Made by a program: the position numbers and the translations under genes. Shown piece after piece: positions 55,810 through 64,000 of a stretch of 64,000 nucleotides of DNA. Location of the stretch: positions 3,658,001 to 3,722,000 of the forward strand of contig NC_088938.1 of NCBI RefSeq assembly GCF_033473495.1. Direction: 5' to 3'. Source of the stretch: Cercospora beticola (lineage: Eukaryota > Ascomycota > Dothideomycetes > Mycosphaerellales > Mycosphaerellaceae). The first letter of the stretch is position 1. Every line of letters begins with the position of its first letter. The notes beneath the pieces are model-generated. The model worked only from the letters and a program-made list of their open reading frames with translations, had not been told where the DNA came from and ran no database searches.

Positions 55810-56403
55810 AGACTTCAATGGCAAGAAGCTGGCTTTCAAATTTGCCGATGCTGTGCACGAGTCCACACTGTTTCAGGATGACCAGCGACAAAAATTGATG
55901 CGCGAACACTCAATCAAGATCGAGTGATGATGCGCCGTGGTCTTGTTTTCCTCTTCTCGAACATGATCATTCTGTGAATTCGTACTTCTGACGAACTCCA
56001 GTTCACAGTGAGTAAATCAGTTGGCCCAGGCGATGGCTGAGCTTGCTGCCTCCAGCAATCACAATGAGCTGAGAAAAAGCCCGTAGTTCTGCAGGGAAAC
56101 CTTCCGAGGATCGTGGTGAAAAGCCGCAGGTACGAAATTTCGCTGAGCGGCCCGCCAGATCGTTGATTATCCAATTGATATCAGTCTCAGACTTGGCCAG
56201 ACTCTGACAGGCTGATGAACGTGTTATAAATTGTTCTGCAGCGGTCGAAGAGTTGTGGGAATCGTTCATGCAGTGCCAGTATAATTGTGATGACATTTTG
56301 ACCCCGATTAGCAACAATGCAATTCGTAGCCGTAGCGTAGGCTCAATATCCGATCTCAAGATGATGTAATGTGTTTGTTGTTGCGTTCGTTTGTCCTACG
56401 GAA

Positions 56404-56477
56404 GGTGTTGGCGGGGTAGACCCCGAAAATGCCAAGTCGGGGCAAATTTTTTCCCAAGCTTCACTCACCCCAACACC
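56404..56477. repeat. Nested inverted repeat
   Basis: Outer arms GGTGTTGGCGGGGT (56404-56417) and ACCCCAACACC (56467-56477) are inverted copies with a small indel. CGGGGTAGACCCCG (56412-56425) makes a perfect inner hairpin with a 4-base loop. The arrangement looks like a degenerate terminal-repeat element, or a regulatory structure. Confidence 0.55.
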
Positions 56478-56580
56478 AGCGTCTATATTTTGATATGTTA
56501 CACACCCCTTCACCAATCAATCGCTTTCGTGGTGTAGTGTAAGAATTTGCACCTCGTCCAAATGGCCCATTGAGCATGTC

Positions 56581-56653
56581 CTAACGAGTGTCCAGTGGTT
56601 ATCACGTCAGTCTAACACACTGAAGGTCTCGAGTTCAAGTCTCGACGAAAGTA
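56581..56653 (+). tRNA. Degenerate tRNA-Val(AAC)-like sequence, probably a relic
   Basis: The D-arm TCCAGTGGTTATCAC, the anticodon arm with CTAACAC (AAC anticodon), and a five-pair T-stem TCGAG/CTCGA around loop TTCAAGT copy a valine tRNA. The acceptor arms pair poorly, a base seems missing before the D-arm, and the T-loop has TTCAAGT for TTCGAGC-like. Most differences from a normal fungal tRNA-Val are C-to-T or G-to-A changes. I therefore read it as an inactivated copy or tRNA-derived repeat, not a working gene. Confidence 0.45.
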
Positions 56654-57739
56654 CAATGTACGGCTTCGTACGATTGTGAGTAGGCTGTTCAATCAGCTGC
56701 GATCTTTTTTGCTGTTCCGCATCAATGGTCAAGGTTTTGCCCATGGGACTGTGGCCCCCAACGCACATACGACGATGATAGCCAACCCGACTTCCAGGGA
56801 TTTCAACAACCGTCAATTTTTTTTTGGTGTTGGCTAATCAATTGCACTCTGTTTCTGGCTGTAGGAATGCTATTGTAGCACTGAATTCTATACATGGTCG
56901 ACGGACAAGCCTGCGAGTGTTGGAAGTATTACCACCCGCCATTGCTTACATTGTTCTTTGTTTCTTGGTTTGTAAAGCGAGACTATACATTGAGTCCATC
57001 GGTTTCGCGATCATTCAGCACGTTCCTGAGAAGACTCTATTCAGTCGAAGGCTGCTGATTCTACGGAACGAATGCCAAGTCGTCGGTCCACGCCCCGAGA
57101 CGAGGACTTTCAAACTCCAACTCCTTCTCTCTTCCAGTCTCCTGCATGCATCTAACATTCACTTCTCGTGAACTATGCTCCACTCGTACAGATTTGAAGC
57201 TCAGTGCATCAGCGATCGAGTTCTGTCAAGATTGTCCTTGAGGCTGAGGAAAGCGGGCTGCCGGGCTGCACAGCAGCACCGTAGGAATCCCATCCTTGCC
57301 TCGCTTCTTCACGCTCAGCTCTTCAAGATCCAGGATGCGAAAAGCATTGTTCGCAGCATCTTGAACGTGGGGATGGTATTTTAGTGATGCGACTGCCGGA
57401 CGAATCATTGTCAGAATTGTCCGTGACGGTAAATTTTACCGGCGATCAAGCAGAAACACAAGGCAAAAGACTGTCGAAAGATTTCGCTAAACAGTGATAG
57501 CTGAGAACCTGCGCGCTCCGATGGTCCAGATGTGGCGAGGACAATTTAATCGATCATGCAACCTTCGGTCACGTCCGTCGCAAATTCGCATCAGCTTAGC
57601 CAGTGCTGAGCTGTGCAACGTGCTACGGCAGTGGTAGAGTGTCGATCCAGCGCGCAGAATGTCCTCCTCATCCTAGAACACTGTCAGCTACGATTCAACT
57701 TCTTTCAACGATTTTCAAGCCATTATCCATCTACCCACC

Positions 57740-58177
57740 ATGCCACATGCCGAGCCAAAACGTGCGGAAACGATTCGTCACATCGAAAACACAATGGTCC
57801 TCTTCACAAAAGCAATCAACTCACGCGACCTATCACCCACATCTCCAATCTGGGAATTCCTTGGCCCAGGCGGCATCGTCCATGGAGATGGCTTTCTCCA
57901 AGACGGTCCCCAGAAGACGCTCGACGTTCCAGAATTTCTCGCCATGTTGCGTATGATAGTGGATACTTACCCGGAATATGCTATACATCTTCAAGATATG
58001 AGCACTACTTTGGATGCGAAAGGGACAAGGGCAGTGATACACTCAAATCTCGACAGCCATGGGATGCCGAAGGGTGTGATCAAGCGTATCGTGACGATTA
58101 CGACTTGGAAGAAGATTGAGGGAAAGTGGGTGGTTGCGGAGCATGTTGCTATTGAGGGACATGCTGGGGATGTGTAG
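57740..58177 (+). CDS. SnoaL/NTF2-like small protein
   Basis: 145 residues, intronless. IRHIENTMVLFTKAINSRDLSPTSPIWEFLGPGGIVHGDGF, DVPEFLAMLRMIVDTYPEYAIHLQDMSTTLD and ITTWKKIEGKWVVAEHVAIEG reproduce the alternating helix/strand layout of SnoaL-like polyketide-cyclase/NTF2-like folds found widely in fungi. Such proteins act as cyclases, isomerases or ligand-binding proteins; the function is not readable. The ATG stands in CCACCATGCC. It is not beside a biosynthetic enzyme in this window. Confidence 0.75.
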   Translation: MPHAEPKRAETIRHIENTMVLFTKAINSRDLSPTSPIWEFLGPGGIVHGDGFLQDGPQKTLDVPEFLAMLRMIVDTYPEYAIHLQDMSTTLDAKGTRAVIHSNLDSHGMPKGVIKRIVTITTWKKIEGKWVVAEHVAIEGHAGDV

Positions 58178-58551
58178 CAGTCCCGTGCAGCGTGTGAGTA
58201 CATTTCCTGCAAATTTGGTGATCGGATCTGCGAATGTCTGACTTCTGGCACTTCCCAGCCGCCGAAATGCCCAAGACAGGCTGTCGTGGCAAGAGCTGTA
58301 CGCTCTGGGCTGACCAGTGCTATGTTCGACACTGCTTGACACGATGTCAAAGCCAGCGCTGTAGATGCCACGAGGATGACAATTGAACACTGATCGGCAT
58401 TGTAATCAAACATACACCTCGACTGGGTGCCATCTCGTTCAGTGCTAGTATCTATACTGCACTTCTACTTTTCGAGTAAAAAGACCTCGCGGTACTCGTT
58501 TCAGCTGGTCAAAATGCGGATCCACAAAAGTGATGAGGCTCGCTGATCGCT
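58178..58551. other. Convergent intergenic region
   Basis: 374 bases between the ends of the NTF2-like gene and eIF3f; no gene seen. Confidence 0.4.
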
Positions 58552-59597
58552 CTACTGTTGCTCACGCTGGCCACCTCTCTGCCTGTCTTTTTGTTGTGGC
58601 TTGTTGTCATCTTTTGGCTTGCCCTCACCCATGGTAAGAGCGGCAGTAGAGAGGCGGTGGGAGAGGTCCATTTGAGTGCGGATCGTGTTGGCAAGGTAGG
58701 AGACGAGGAGGACGTCTTGGATGTGGTTGTTACTGTGATCACGTTAGTTTCGCTCATTGTGATCGCCAAACAGACTGGAGCAACATACAAGTCTCGCTCG
58801 ATATCTTCGGCGTCAACCTTCGGAGCGAGAGAAAGAGTGTTCATCAAGAACTGGCCAAGCGCAGAAGATGGCTTCGCCTCCTCGTCCAGAACATCCGACA
58901 CGTAGTTGGCCACGCGCTCAAGCATTTCAAGGACCTGCTCAATTGCGCGCTCCAGAGTCTCAATATCCGTCTGCAGCAATTGCGATCGGTCTTCCCGATC
59001 TCTTGCACCCGCAATCAACTCCAATCCGCTCCTGTCTGCATCGCCGTACTTGATCTCGTGTGGTACTGGGATGAACAGACACGAGTCTGCTGCGCGCTCT
59101 GCGGTCACTCCAATAGGAGCGCTGATGTATGTGTCTGCTCGTGGATCCTGACCGGCCACGGTGTTGACTGTGAGATGGACTGCCGGGTGTGGCCATGTGC
59201 CCTCGCCTTGTTGGGAGTAGAAGTTCTGGATCAGGGCAGAGAAAGTGTTGAGCTCGCTGCTCGTGGCATACCAGCCGATAAGCACCTCCTTAGGGCTGGC
59301 TTTCAGGTGCAGCTCAAGCATGCGCTTTTGGTAGTCCATGTCCACCTCAACCTGCTCTGCCGTCTCCGTGTGCGGAACTGCATAGCAATTCCTGATCTCC
59401 ACCTCTGTTCCATCTTCACTTCGAACACCCAGTAATGTGCCAATGACGCGCTCCTGGTCCGCTGGTCGCCTAGATGCGTGGTCGAGAATCGAGAATATGG
59501 CTTGTGGTTGCACTGTCACCGTCACTGGCGCGGTGGTGGGGGCGGCGGTGGTGCCAACGGGCGCGAGAGGACGCGCGAGATGGAGGAAGTTCGCCAT
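58552..59597 (-). CDS. eif3f: Translation initiation factor eIF3 subunit F
   Basis: Two exons, 59597-58789 and 58732-58552, with a 56 nt intron GTATGT...CAG; 329 residues. After an Ala/Thr/Val/Pro-rich start, an MPN domain of the non-catalytic type covers about 30-170: [69 protein letters not shown]. The JAMM metal motif is absent, as in all eIF3f. The join restores [42 protein letters not shown], the conserved C-terminal helix. The tail is Gln/Lys-rich. The ATG at 59597 is used; the frame upstream has only a non-ATG opening. Confidence 0.95.
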
Positions 59598-59892
59598 GGT
59601 TGCGGCCTCGCTGCGTCGGCGGTGGTGGCGGAGGGATCGGCGGTGATGATTGTTGACTGGCACGAGGGTCAAAGTCGCTGTTCTCGTTGCCGCGTTGCGT
59701 TCCTGCGGTGGGATGGTCTTGGCACGAAATTTCTTATCTTATCGCAGGTCGTGCGAAACTTAACCTTGCAACTTCACTCCACATCTAGGTGCAGGATCGC
59801 GTACGAACAGCTCAGCTTCGCCGGAGGCTCGATATGAGCGGGACGATATCAATGATCTCCTAAAACAATCGAGATCCTCCAAACGCGTCGAT
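59598..59892. promoter_or_regulatory. Shared divergent promoter, eIF3f / UTP25
   Basis: 295 bases between start codons of an initiation-factor gene and a ribosome-biogenesis gene, pointing apart. No TATA box seen. Confidence 0.6.
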
Positions 59893-62094
59893 ATGGCTCC
59901 TTTCCGTGGCAGAGGAGCTCGCGGTGGCAGCAGAGGTAGGGGCGGAGGATCGAGAGGAGGATCAAGAGGAGGTCGAGGAGGCAGAGGAGGAATACAAAAC
60001 ACTGGAAAGCTCGCGCGAAGTGGTATCAAGACGAAGAACGGCTATAGGAAGTTCGACAGCCAACGTGTGAAAGATGTGGAGTCGGAAGATGATGCACCAC
60101 AAGTGGAAGACGAATCTGAATCTGAGCCCGAAATTGAGGCTGACGAGGAGGTTGAGGTCAAGCCGACGGTGAAGGCTTATAATACCTTACTGCAATCTTT
60201 GCACGGTCCAGAGGAAGCAGAGGAGAATGGCGAGCGCAAGGCGAAGAGACGGAAGATTGAAAGGGTGGTTGAGCAGGAAGACAGCTCGGACTCAGACGAA
60301 GATGCCGATGAGGACATGCTGGAACAAGATGAATCGGACGAGTTGACCAGAGATGTGTCTGACGATGAAGAAGAGGTGGTCGTAGATGGCGAAGAAGAGA
60401 TGCTTGAAACGGACGATCCATTCGAGGTACATTTTGCGAACCCAGACGACAACGAGCTGAGGCGAAGGCTTGAGGCGATACAATCCAGTCAATGGAAAAT
60501 GGAGAAGCGACCGCTCGGTGGCAAGGTCCACGTGACTCTGCACTCGCCCGCCTGCGTTGATGGCAGCGGTGCTCGGAAACTTGTGAATGCCATCAGCAAC
60601 CTCCCACTGAAAGAACGTTTGTCGAGGCATGCGGATAAAGTTATCACCCTGGAGACACCGCTGGATCAGGCTTTTGGGGCTTATCTCTTCAGTTATAACG
60701 ATGTACTACTGGGCAATCGGACGCCGCGGAATGCTGAATCTCTACGAACGATGACCGCTTTCCATGCTGTTAATCACGTCTTGAAAGGCCGTGACAGGGT
60801 GATCAAGAACAATGAACGCCTGGCCCATGCCGATGATATAGATGCTCCGGAGTGTCGAGATCAGGGCTTCGTACGACCAAAGGTTCTCATCCTAAATGGA
60901 ACACGTCAAATGGCTGCGAACTATGCCGATGCAATTGTCAGTGCGTTTCAACCCGATCAGCAGGAGAACCGTAAACGTTTCGACGATGCCTTTACCGCGC
61001 CTTTAGACGATCGCGAGCATATTCCAGAAGACTATCGAGAGCTATTTGGTGGCAATGACAGTGATGATTTCATGACTGGATTGAAGTTCACTCGAAAAAC
61101 GCTCAAGTTCTATTCGGCGTTCTACAACAGCGACATCATCCTCGCTTCGCCTTTGGGGATTCGAAAAATCATTGAAAATGAGGACAAGAAGAAACGAGAT
61201 CATGACTTCCTCACCTCTATCGAAGTAGTTGTCGCAGATCAAGCAGATGCTATGCAGATGCAAAACTGGGAGAACGTCGAAATCGTCTTCAATCATCTCA
61301 ATCTTGAGCTCAAGGACTCGCATGGGTGTGACTTTTCGCGTGTCCGGAACTGGTATCTCGATGGGAACGCCAAATACCTTCGCCAGACGATCGTCTTGTC
61401 CGCTTACATCACGCCGGAAATGAACAGACTGTACAACTCGCACATGCAGAACGTTGCTGGTAAGACCAAGATTGCACCAGTATACTCTGGTGCAATCACA
61501 ACAACAAGTGGCCTGGGCTTCAAGCAGACGTTCTCCCGTTTCGACTCACCGTCCCCTCCAGGCGATCCCGATGCAAGGTTCAAATACTTCACAACTGCGA
61601 TACTACCACGACTGTTGAAACTTCCGAAGCCTGCAGATGGCGCACAAGGTATCTTGGTCTTCGTCCCTACATACTTCGACTTCCTCCGACTGCGAAACTA
61701 CTTCGCCACATCTACACAGACGGAGAACATTTCTTTCGGTACCATCCATGACTACAGTGAGAAGTCTGAACAGCGGCGAGCGCAAGCTCATTTTCGCAAC
61801 GGCCGGCATTCGATACTCCTGTATACACAGAGAGCGCACCACTTCTATCGCCTGCGAATGAAAGGCGTGAAAAGAGTGGTCATGTATGGACTGCCAGACA
61901 ATCCGATCTTCTACCAGGAACTTGTCGAAGGCTACCTTGGTGCCACCATCAGTGAAGGGACAATCGATCCTATTGAGACCAGCGTCCGTAATGTCTTCAG
62001 TAAATGGGATGGACTCCGGCTGGAAAGAATCGTCGGGACAGAAAGAGTCAAAACCATGCTCAGTGGTCAGGGCGACACTTTCGACTTTGTATAA
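59893..62094 (+). CDS. UTP25: U3 snoRNP-associated protein Utp25 (digestive-organ-expansion-factor family)
   Basis: 733 residues, no introns. The first 33 residues are a Gly/Arg RGG-type repeat (MAPFRGRGARGGSRGRGGG...). Acidic stretches (about 55-170) follow, with a basic KAKRRK. The conserved Utp25 core begins near 210, with a degenerate DEAD-helicase-like fold: VLILNGTRQMAANYADAIV, SDIILASPLGIRKIIE, VVVADQADAMQMQNWENVEIVFNHLN, KYLRQTIVLSAYITPEMN and GILVFVPTYFDFLRLRNYF. The DEAD box reads DQAD, so ATPase activity is not expected. Utp25 acts in nucleolar 18S rRNA processing. The RGG head would suit methylation and RNA binding. Confidence 0.93.
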   Translation: MAPFRGRGARGGSRGRGGGSRGGSRGGRGGRGGIQNTGKLARSGIKTKNGYRKFDSQRVKDVESEDDAPQVEDESESEPEIEADEEVEVKPTVKAYNTLLQSLHGPEEAEENGERKAKRRKIERVVEQEDSSDSDEDADEDMLEQDESDELTRDVSDDEEEVVVDGEEEMLETDDPFEVHFANPDDNELRRRLEAIQSSQWKMEKRPLGGKVHVTLHSPACVDGSGARKLVNAISNLPLKERLSRHADKVITLETPLDQAFGAYLFSYNDVLLGNRTPRNAESLRTMTAFHAVNHVLKGRDRVIKNNERLAHADDIDAPECRDQGFVRPKVLILNGTRQMAANYADAIVSAFQPDQQENRKRFDDAFTAPLDDREHIPEDYRELFGGNDSDDFMTGLKFTRKTLKFYSAFYNSDIILASPLGIRKIIENEDKKKRDHDFLTSIEVVVADQADAMQMQNWENVEIVFNHLNLELKDSHGCDFSRVRNWYLDGNAKYLRQTIVLSAYITPEMNRLYNSHMQNVAGKTKIAPVYSGAITTTSGLGFKQTFSRFDSPSPPGDPDARFKYFTTAILPRLLKLPKPADGAQGILVFVPTYFDFLRLRNYFATSTQTENISFGTIHDYSEKSEQRRAQAHFRNGRHSILLYTQRAHHFYRLRMKGVKRVVMYGLPDNPIFYQELVEGYLGATISEGTIDPIETSVRNVFSKWDGLRLERIVGTERVKTMLSGQGDTFDFV

Positions 62095-62481
62095 TTACCT
62101 CTCTAATATGTGTCGAAGCATCAGCATGCTTTGCGCAGCAACAATTCGCAGCCCACGGAACCAAGTGTAGGTGGTCTCGGCTCACATTATTAAGGTTTCC
62201 ACATCTCAGCCTTGCGCAGCTCAGCCTTCCACATCTCAGCCTTTCTATGTTTAAAGCTACCCAGATTGGTCCGATGGCTCAATACTACTGACAGCGCATT
62301 CGTCCAAGCTGCAGGTCATGCAACACACCTGCACCCTACGTGAAAGACATTGCCGAGAAGCGGGGTGGCTCCAATTATGCTAAGAGATGGTGGCGATATG
62401 TAATTGCTCTGCGCTCGCAGGCACACGCTCACAGCATTCACTGTCACTGTTACGACTAAGTTGATCAGGGAGCCCTTGAGG
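62095..62481. other. Intergenic region with 17-base direct repeat
   Basis: 387 bases. A perfect 17-mer TTCCACATCTCAGCCTT occurs at 62197-62213 and again at 62227-62243. No gene. Confidence 0.6.
62197..62243 (+). repeat. Two copies of a 17-base direct repeat
   Basis: Perfect direct repeat with 30-base period in the 3' flank of UTP25. Probably a slippage or short duplication product. Confidence 0.7.
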
Positions 62482-64000
62482 ATGCACAGTCACAGCTACA
62501 GCCAGGATAGTACCCTGTCCGGGTGGAGTGAATCAAGCAGCTTGCAGCCAAAATCCGGTCGGGAGCAACAAGCTGGAGCACCGGCGCGCAGCTTCAAGAA
62601 GAATCTCTTCGGCGCCGGTCTGGCCCTTGCAACAGGCGTGCTGCCAGTGTATTTCCTTGTCTTTGCGAGCCTTGCCTACCGTTACGATGGCGCACGGCTC
62701 GAAGATTCGCCTATTGCAACATGGTTGCTAGAGGCCGCCAGATTTGTCAGTTCGGTTCGACCCTGCTCCAGGATATCAATACTGACTGGGAAAAGGGACC
62801 TTCAGTGTTCCCTATTGTTTTCGCGGCCATTATTGGGCAGTTGATGACAGCACTGGCATCTTGGAGACTCGAAAAGGACATTGCAATTGGAGCGCTTGAG
62901 TACCTGCTAGCAAGCCGCTCTTTAGCATCAGCTTTGCTGGCCCTACCGCGACTCCAAATAATATGTATCTGGACACCTGCCATTCTCCTGACTTGGTGCT
63001 TATCGCCGCTTGGCGGCCAAGCTACTTTGAGGGCGGTGTCTCCATCTGTCTCACATACACTGGATTCCGCCTGGCTCGTGCACCTCGACTTCAATGGCAG
63101 TCAGCCAATATCTACTTACGCCAACGATGCATCAAGTTTCGGCGGAGTCATCAGATCTGCTTACGTCGCTGCTCTAGCGGGCCCGAATAGCACAAAGCAA
63201 GGATCGCAGGATGCCTTTGACAATCTGCATATCCCTATGCTTGAAGCGCAATCGGGGCAAGCAGATGAAAATGGGTGGTACAACACAACTGCTGCTGAGT
63301 CGGCTGTGAACGTTGCCCTAATTGGAATACCATTCTCCGGAGCTGAGCAACACGGTAATTCCGGCTTCATTATGCAGACTTCTTATTTCTACCTGGACTG
63401 TGCCACCGCTATGAGTGCCTGGAAACGGCGTAACGAGACCACAGCTTACCCTGCCCTCCCGCTCGCAAATTCCGCGTTGCGACCCGGGTTGAAACTGTAT
63501 AACAATACCGGATTCATCCCTGGAACTTCGTCACCTGGACCGGAGAACAATCCACTCTTACGGGACATCACTGCAAATCACACGTGGAACGACACAAGCC
63601 CACGTGTCATTGGCTTCCAAACTGGCACATTCGGAAATCCTAATGGAGGAGACCCATCGATACTCACAGAAGCATGGTGTAACATGACTACCACTTTCGT
63701 CGATGTCCGCTTCACCTGTTATGACGGACCTCGCAACTGTACCGTCGGATCGATACGCAGAAGTTTACAACAGCCTTTTCCAAGCACTGCGACCTACCTT
63801 GACGGGGAGAACCCTTACGTTGCTGAAAGCTTTTTTAGGCAGTTCATGGATGCTGTGCCGCCAAACAGGAATCGCTACTACACGCCACTTGAGCAGTACT
63901 TCCTAGCTCCTGCGACGCCTTTCCATATAGAAGAAAACTCGGATCCGATCGGAAACATAGGGCCAGAGCTTTTCTCGCAGAGGTTTACGCAACTTCTCAA
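62482..64000 (+). CDS. Large glycosylated membrane protein of unknown function, N-terminal part
   Basis: Exon 1 62482-62745, a 50 nt intron (GTCAGT...AAG), exon 2 from 62796 to the window edge: 489 residues visible with no stop. A Ser/Gln-rich cytosolic start is followed by membrane segments (LFGAGLALATGVLPVYFLVFASLAY, then FPIVFAAIIGQLMTALASW and LQIICIWTPAILLTWCL), then a long lumenal/extracellular domain. That domain has many N-glycosylation sequons (NGS, NST, NTT, NET, NNT, NHT, NDT, NMT, NCT) and paired cysteines. This layout matches fungal conserved multi-pass proteins of unknown role. The join RF|GPSVFPIVFAA is phase 0. The start at 62482 is the first ATG in frame before the membrane part. 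Confidence 0.7.

Larger units (their letters stand above)
55810..57739. other. Gene-poor region with hairpin and tRNA-like relic
   Basis: 1.9 kb without a protein gene. It holds a nested stem-loop (56404-56477) and a tRNA-Val-like sequence (about 56581-56653), described separately. No other gene recognised. Confidence 0.5.

Noticed and set aside
1..64000. CRISPR arrays, rRNA genes, prophage, polyketide or peptide synthetases
   Set aside because: None seen; the window is eukaryotic and holds no backbone enzyme of a secondary-metabolite cluster.

Overview
The window is fungal nuclear DNA, most likely from a filamentous ascomycete and probably a Dothideomycete. Evidence: spliceosomal introns of about 50-65 nt with GT...AG ends, compact genes on both strands, and fungal-type families (HET-domain protein, CYP51, fungal CoA-transferase, Dal5-type carrier, DUR3). 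The class is my inference from overall gene style; nothing here proves a genus. About 26 protein-coding loci, two broken genes and several non-coding curiosities can be supported.

Left part (1-10 kb): a partial CaiB/BaiF-type CoA-transferase is divergent from a 3-hydroxyacyl-CoA dehydrogenase. They are followed by a YWTD/SMP-30-like propeller protein, a secreted endonuclease/exonuclease/phosphatase-fold protein and a small membrane protein, then a gene-poor stretch with a diverged ~100 bp duplication.

Housekeeping blocks: 10-23 kb holds an intronless, divergent CYP51 sterol demethylase, a mitochondrial PPR protein head-to-head with mitoribosomal mS23 (RSM25), a small secreted protein, a catalase-like protein and golgin RUD3. 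31-39 kb holds a Dot5/BCP-type nuclear peroxiredoxin, an unknown 279-residue protein, the ribosome-quality-control factor RQC1/TCF25, an NmrA-like reductase and a glutathione transferase. 57-62 kb holds an NTF2-like protein, eIF3f head-to-head with UTP25, and the start of a large glycosylated membrane protein.

Accessory regions: 23.7-29.9 kb contains a frame-broken cysteine-containing secreted protein, a frameshifted HET-domain gene, another small secreted protein and an AAAP amino-acid transporter. The loosest region, 40.5-56 kb, has long intergenic gaps and looks like a catabolic or nitrogen-acquisition neighbourhood: a CYP504-like P450, a glutamate-5-kinase look-alike that has lost its catalytic motifs, an aldehyde dehydrogenase, a phosphotransferase-fold protein, a Dal5/Tna1-type MFS carrier and a DUR3 urea/polyamine symporter. 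It is flanked by a foldback inverted repeat (40.5-40.7 kb) and a tRNA-Val-like relic (56.6 kb).

Most intron/exon structures were solved by hand. Junctions were accepted when frame, splice sites and family motif agreed across the joint. The strongest candidates for something new are the catalytically dead glutamate-kinase homologue in its transporter/oxidase neighbourhood and the divergent CYP51.
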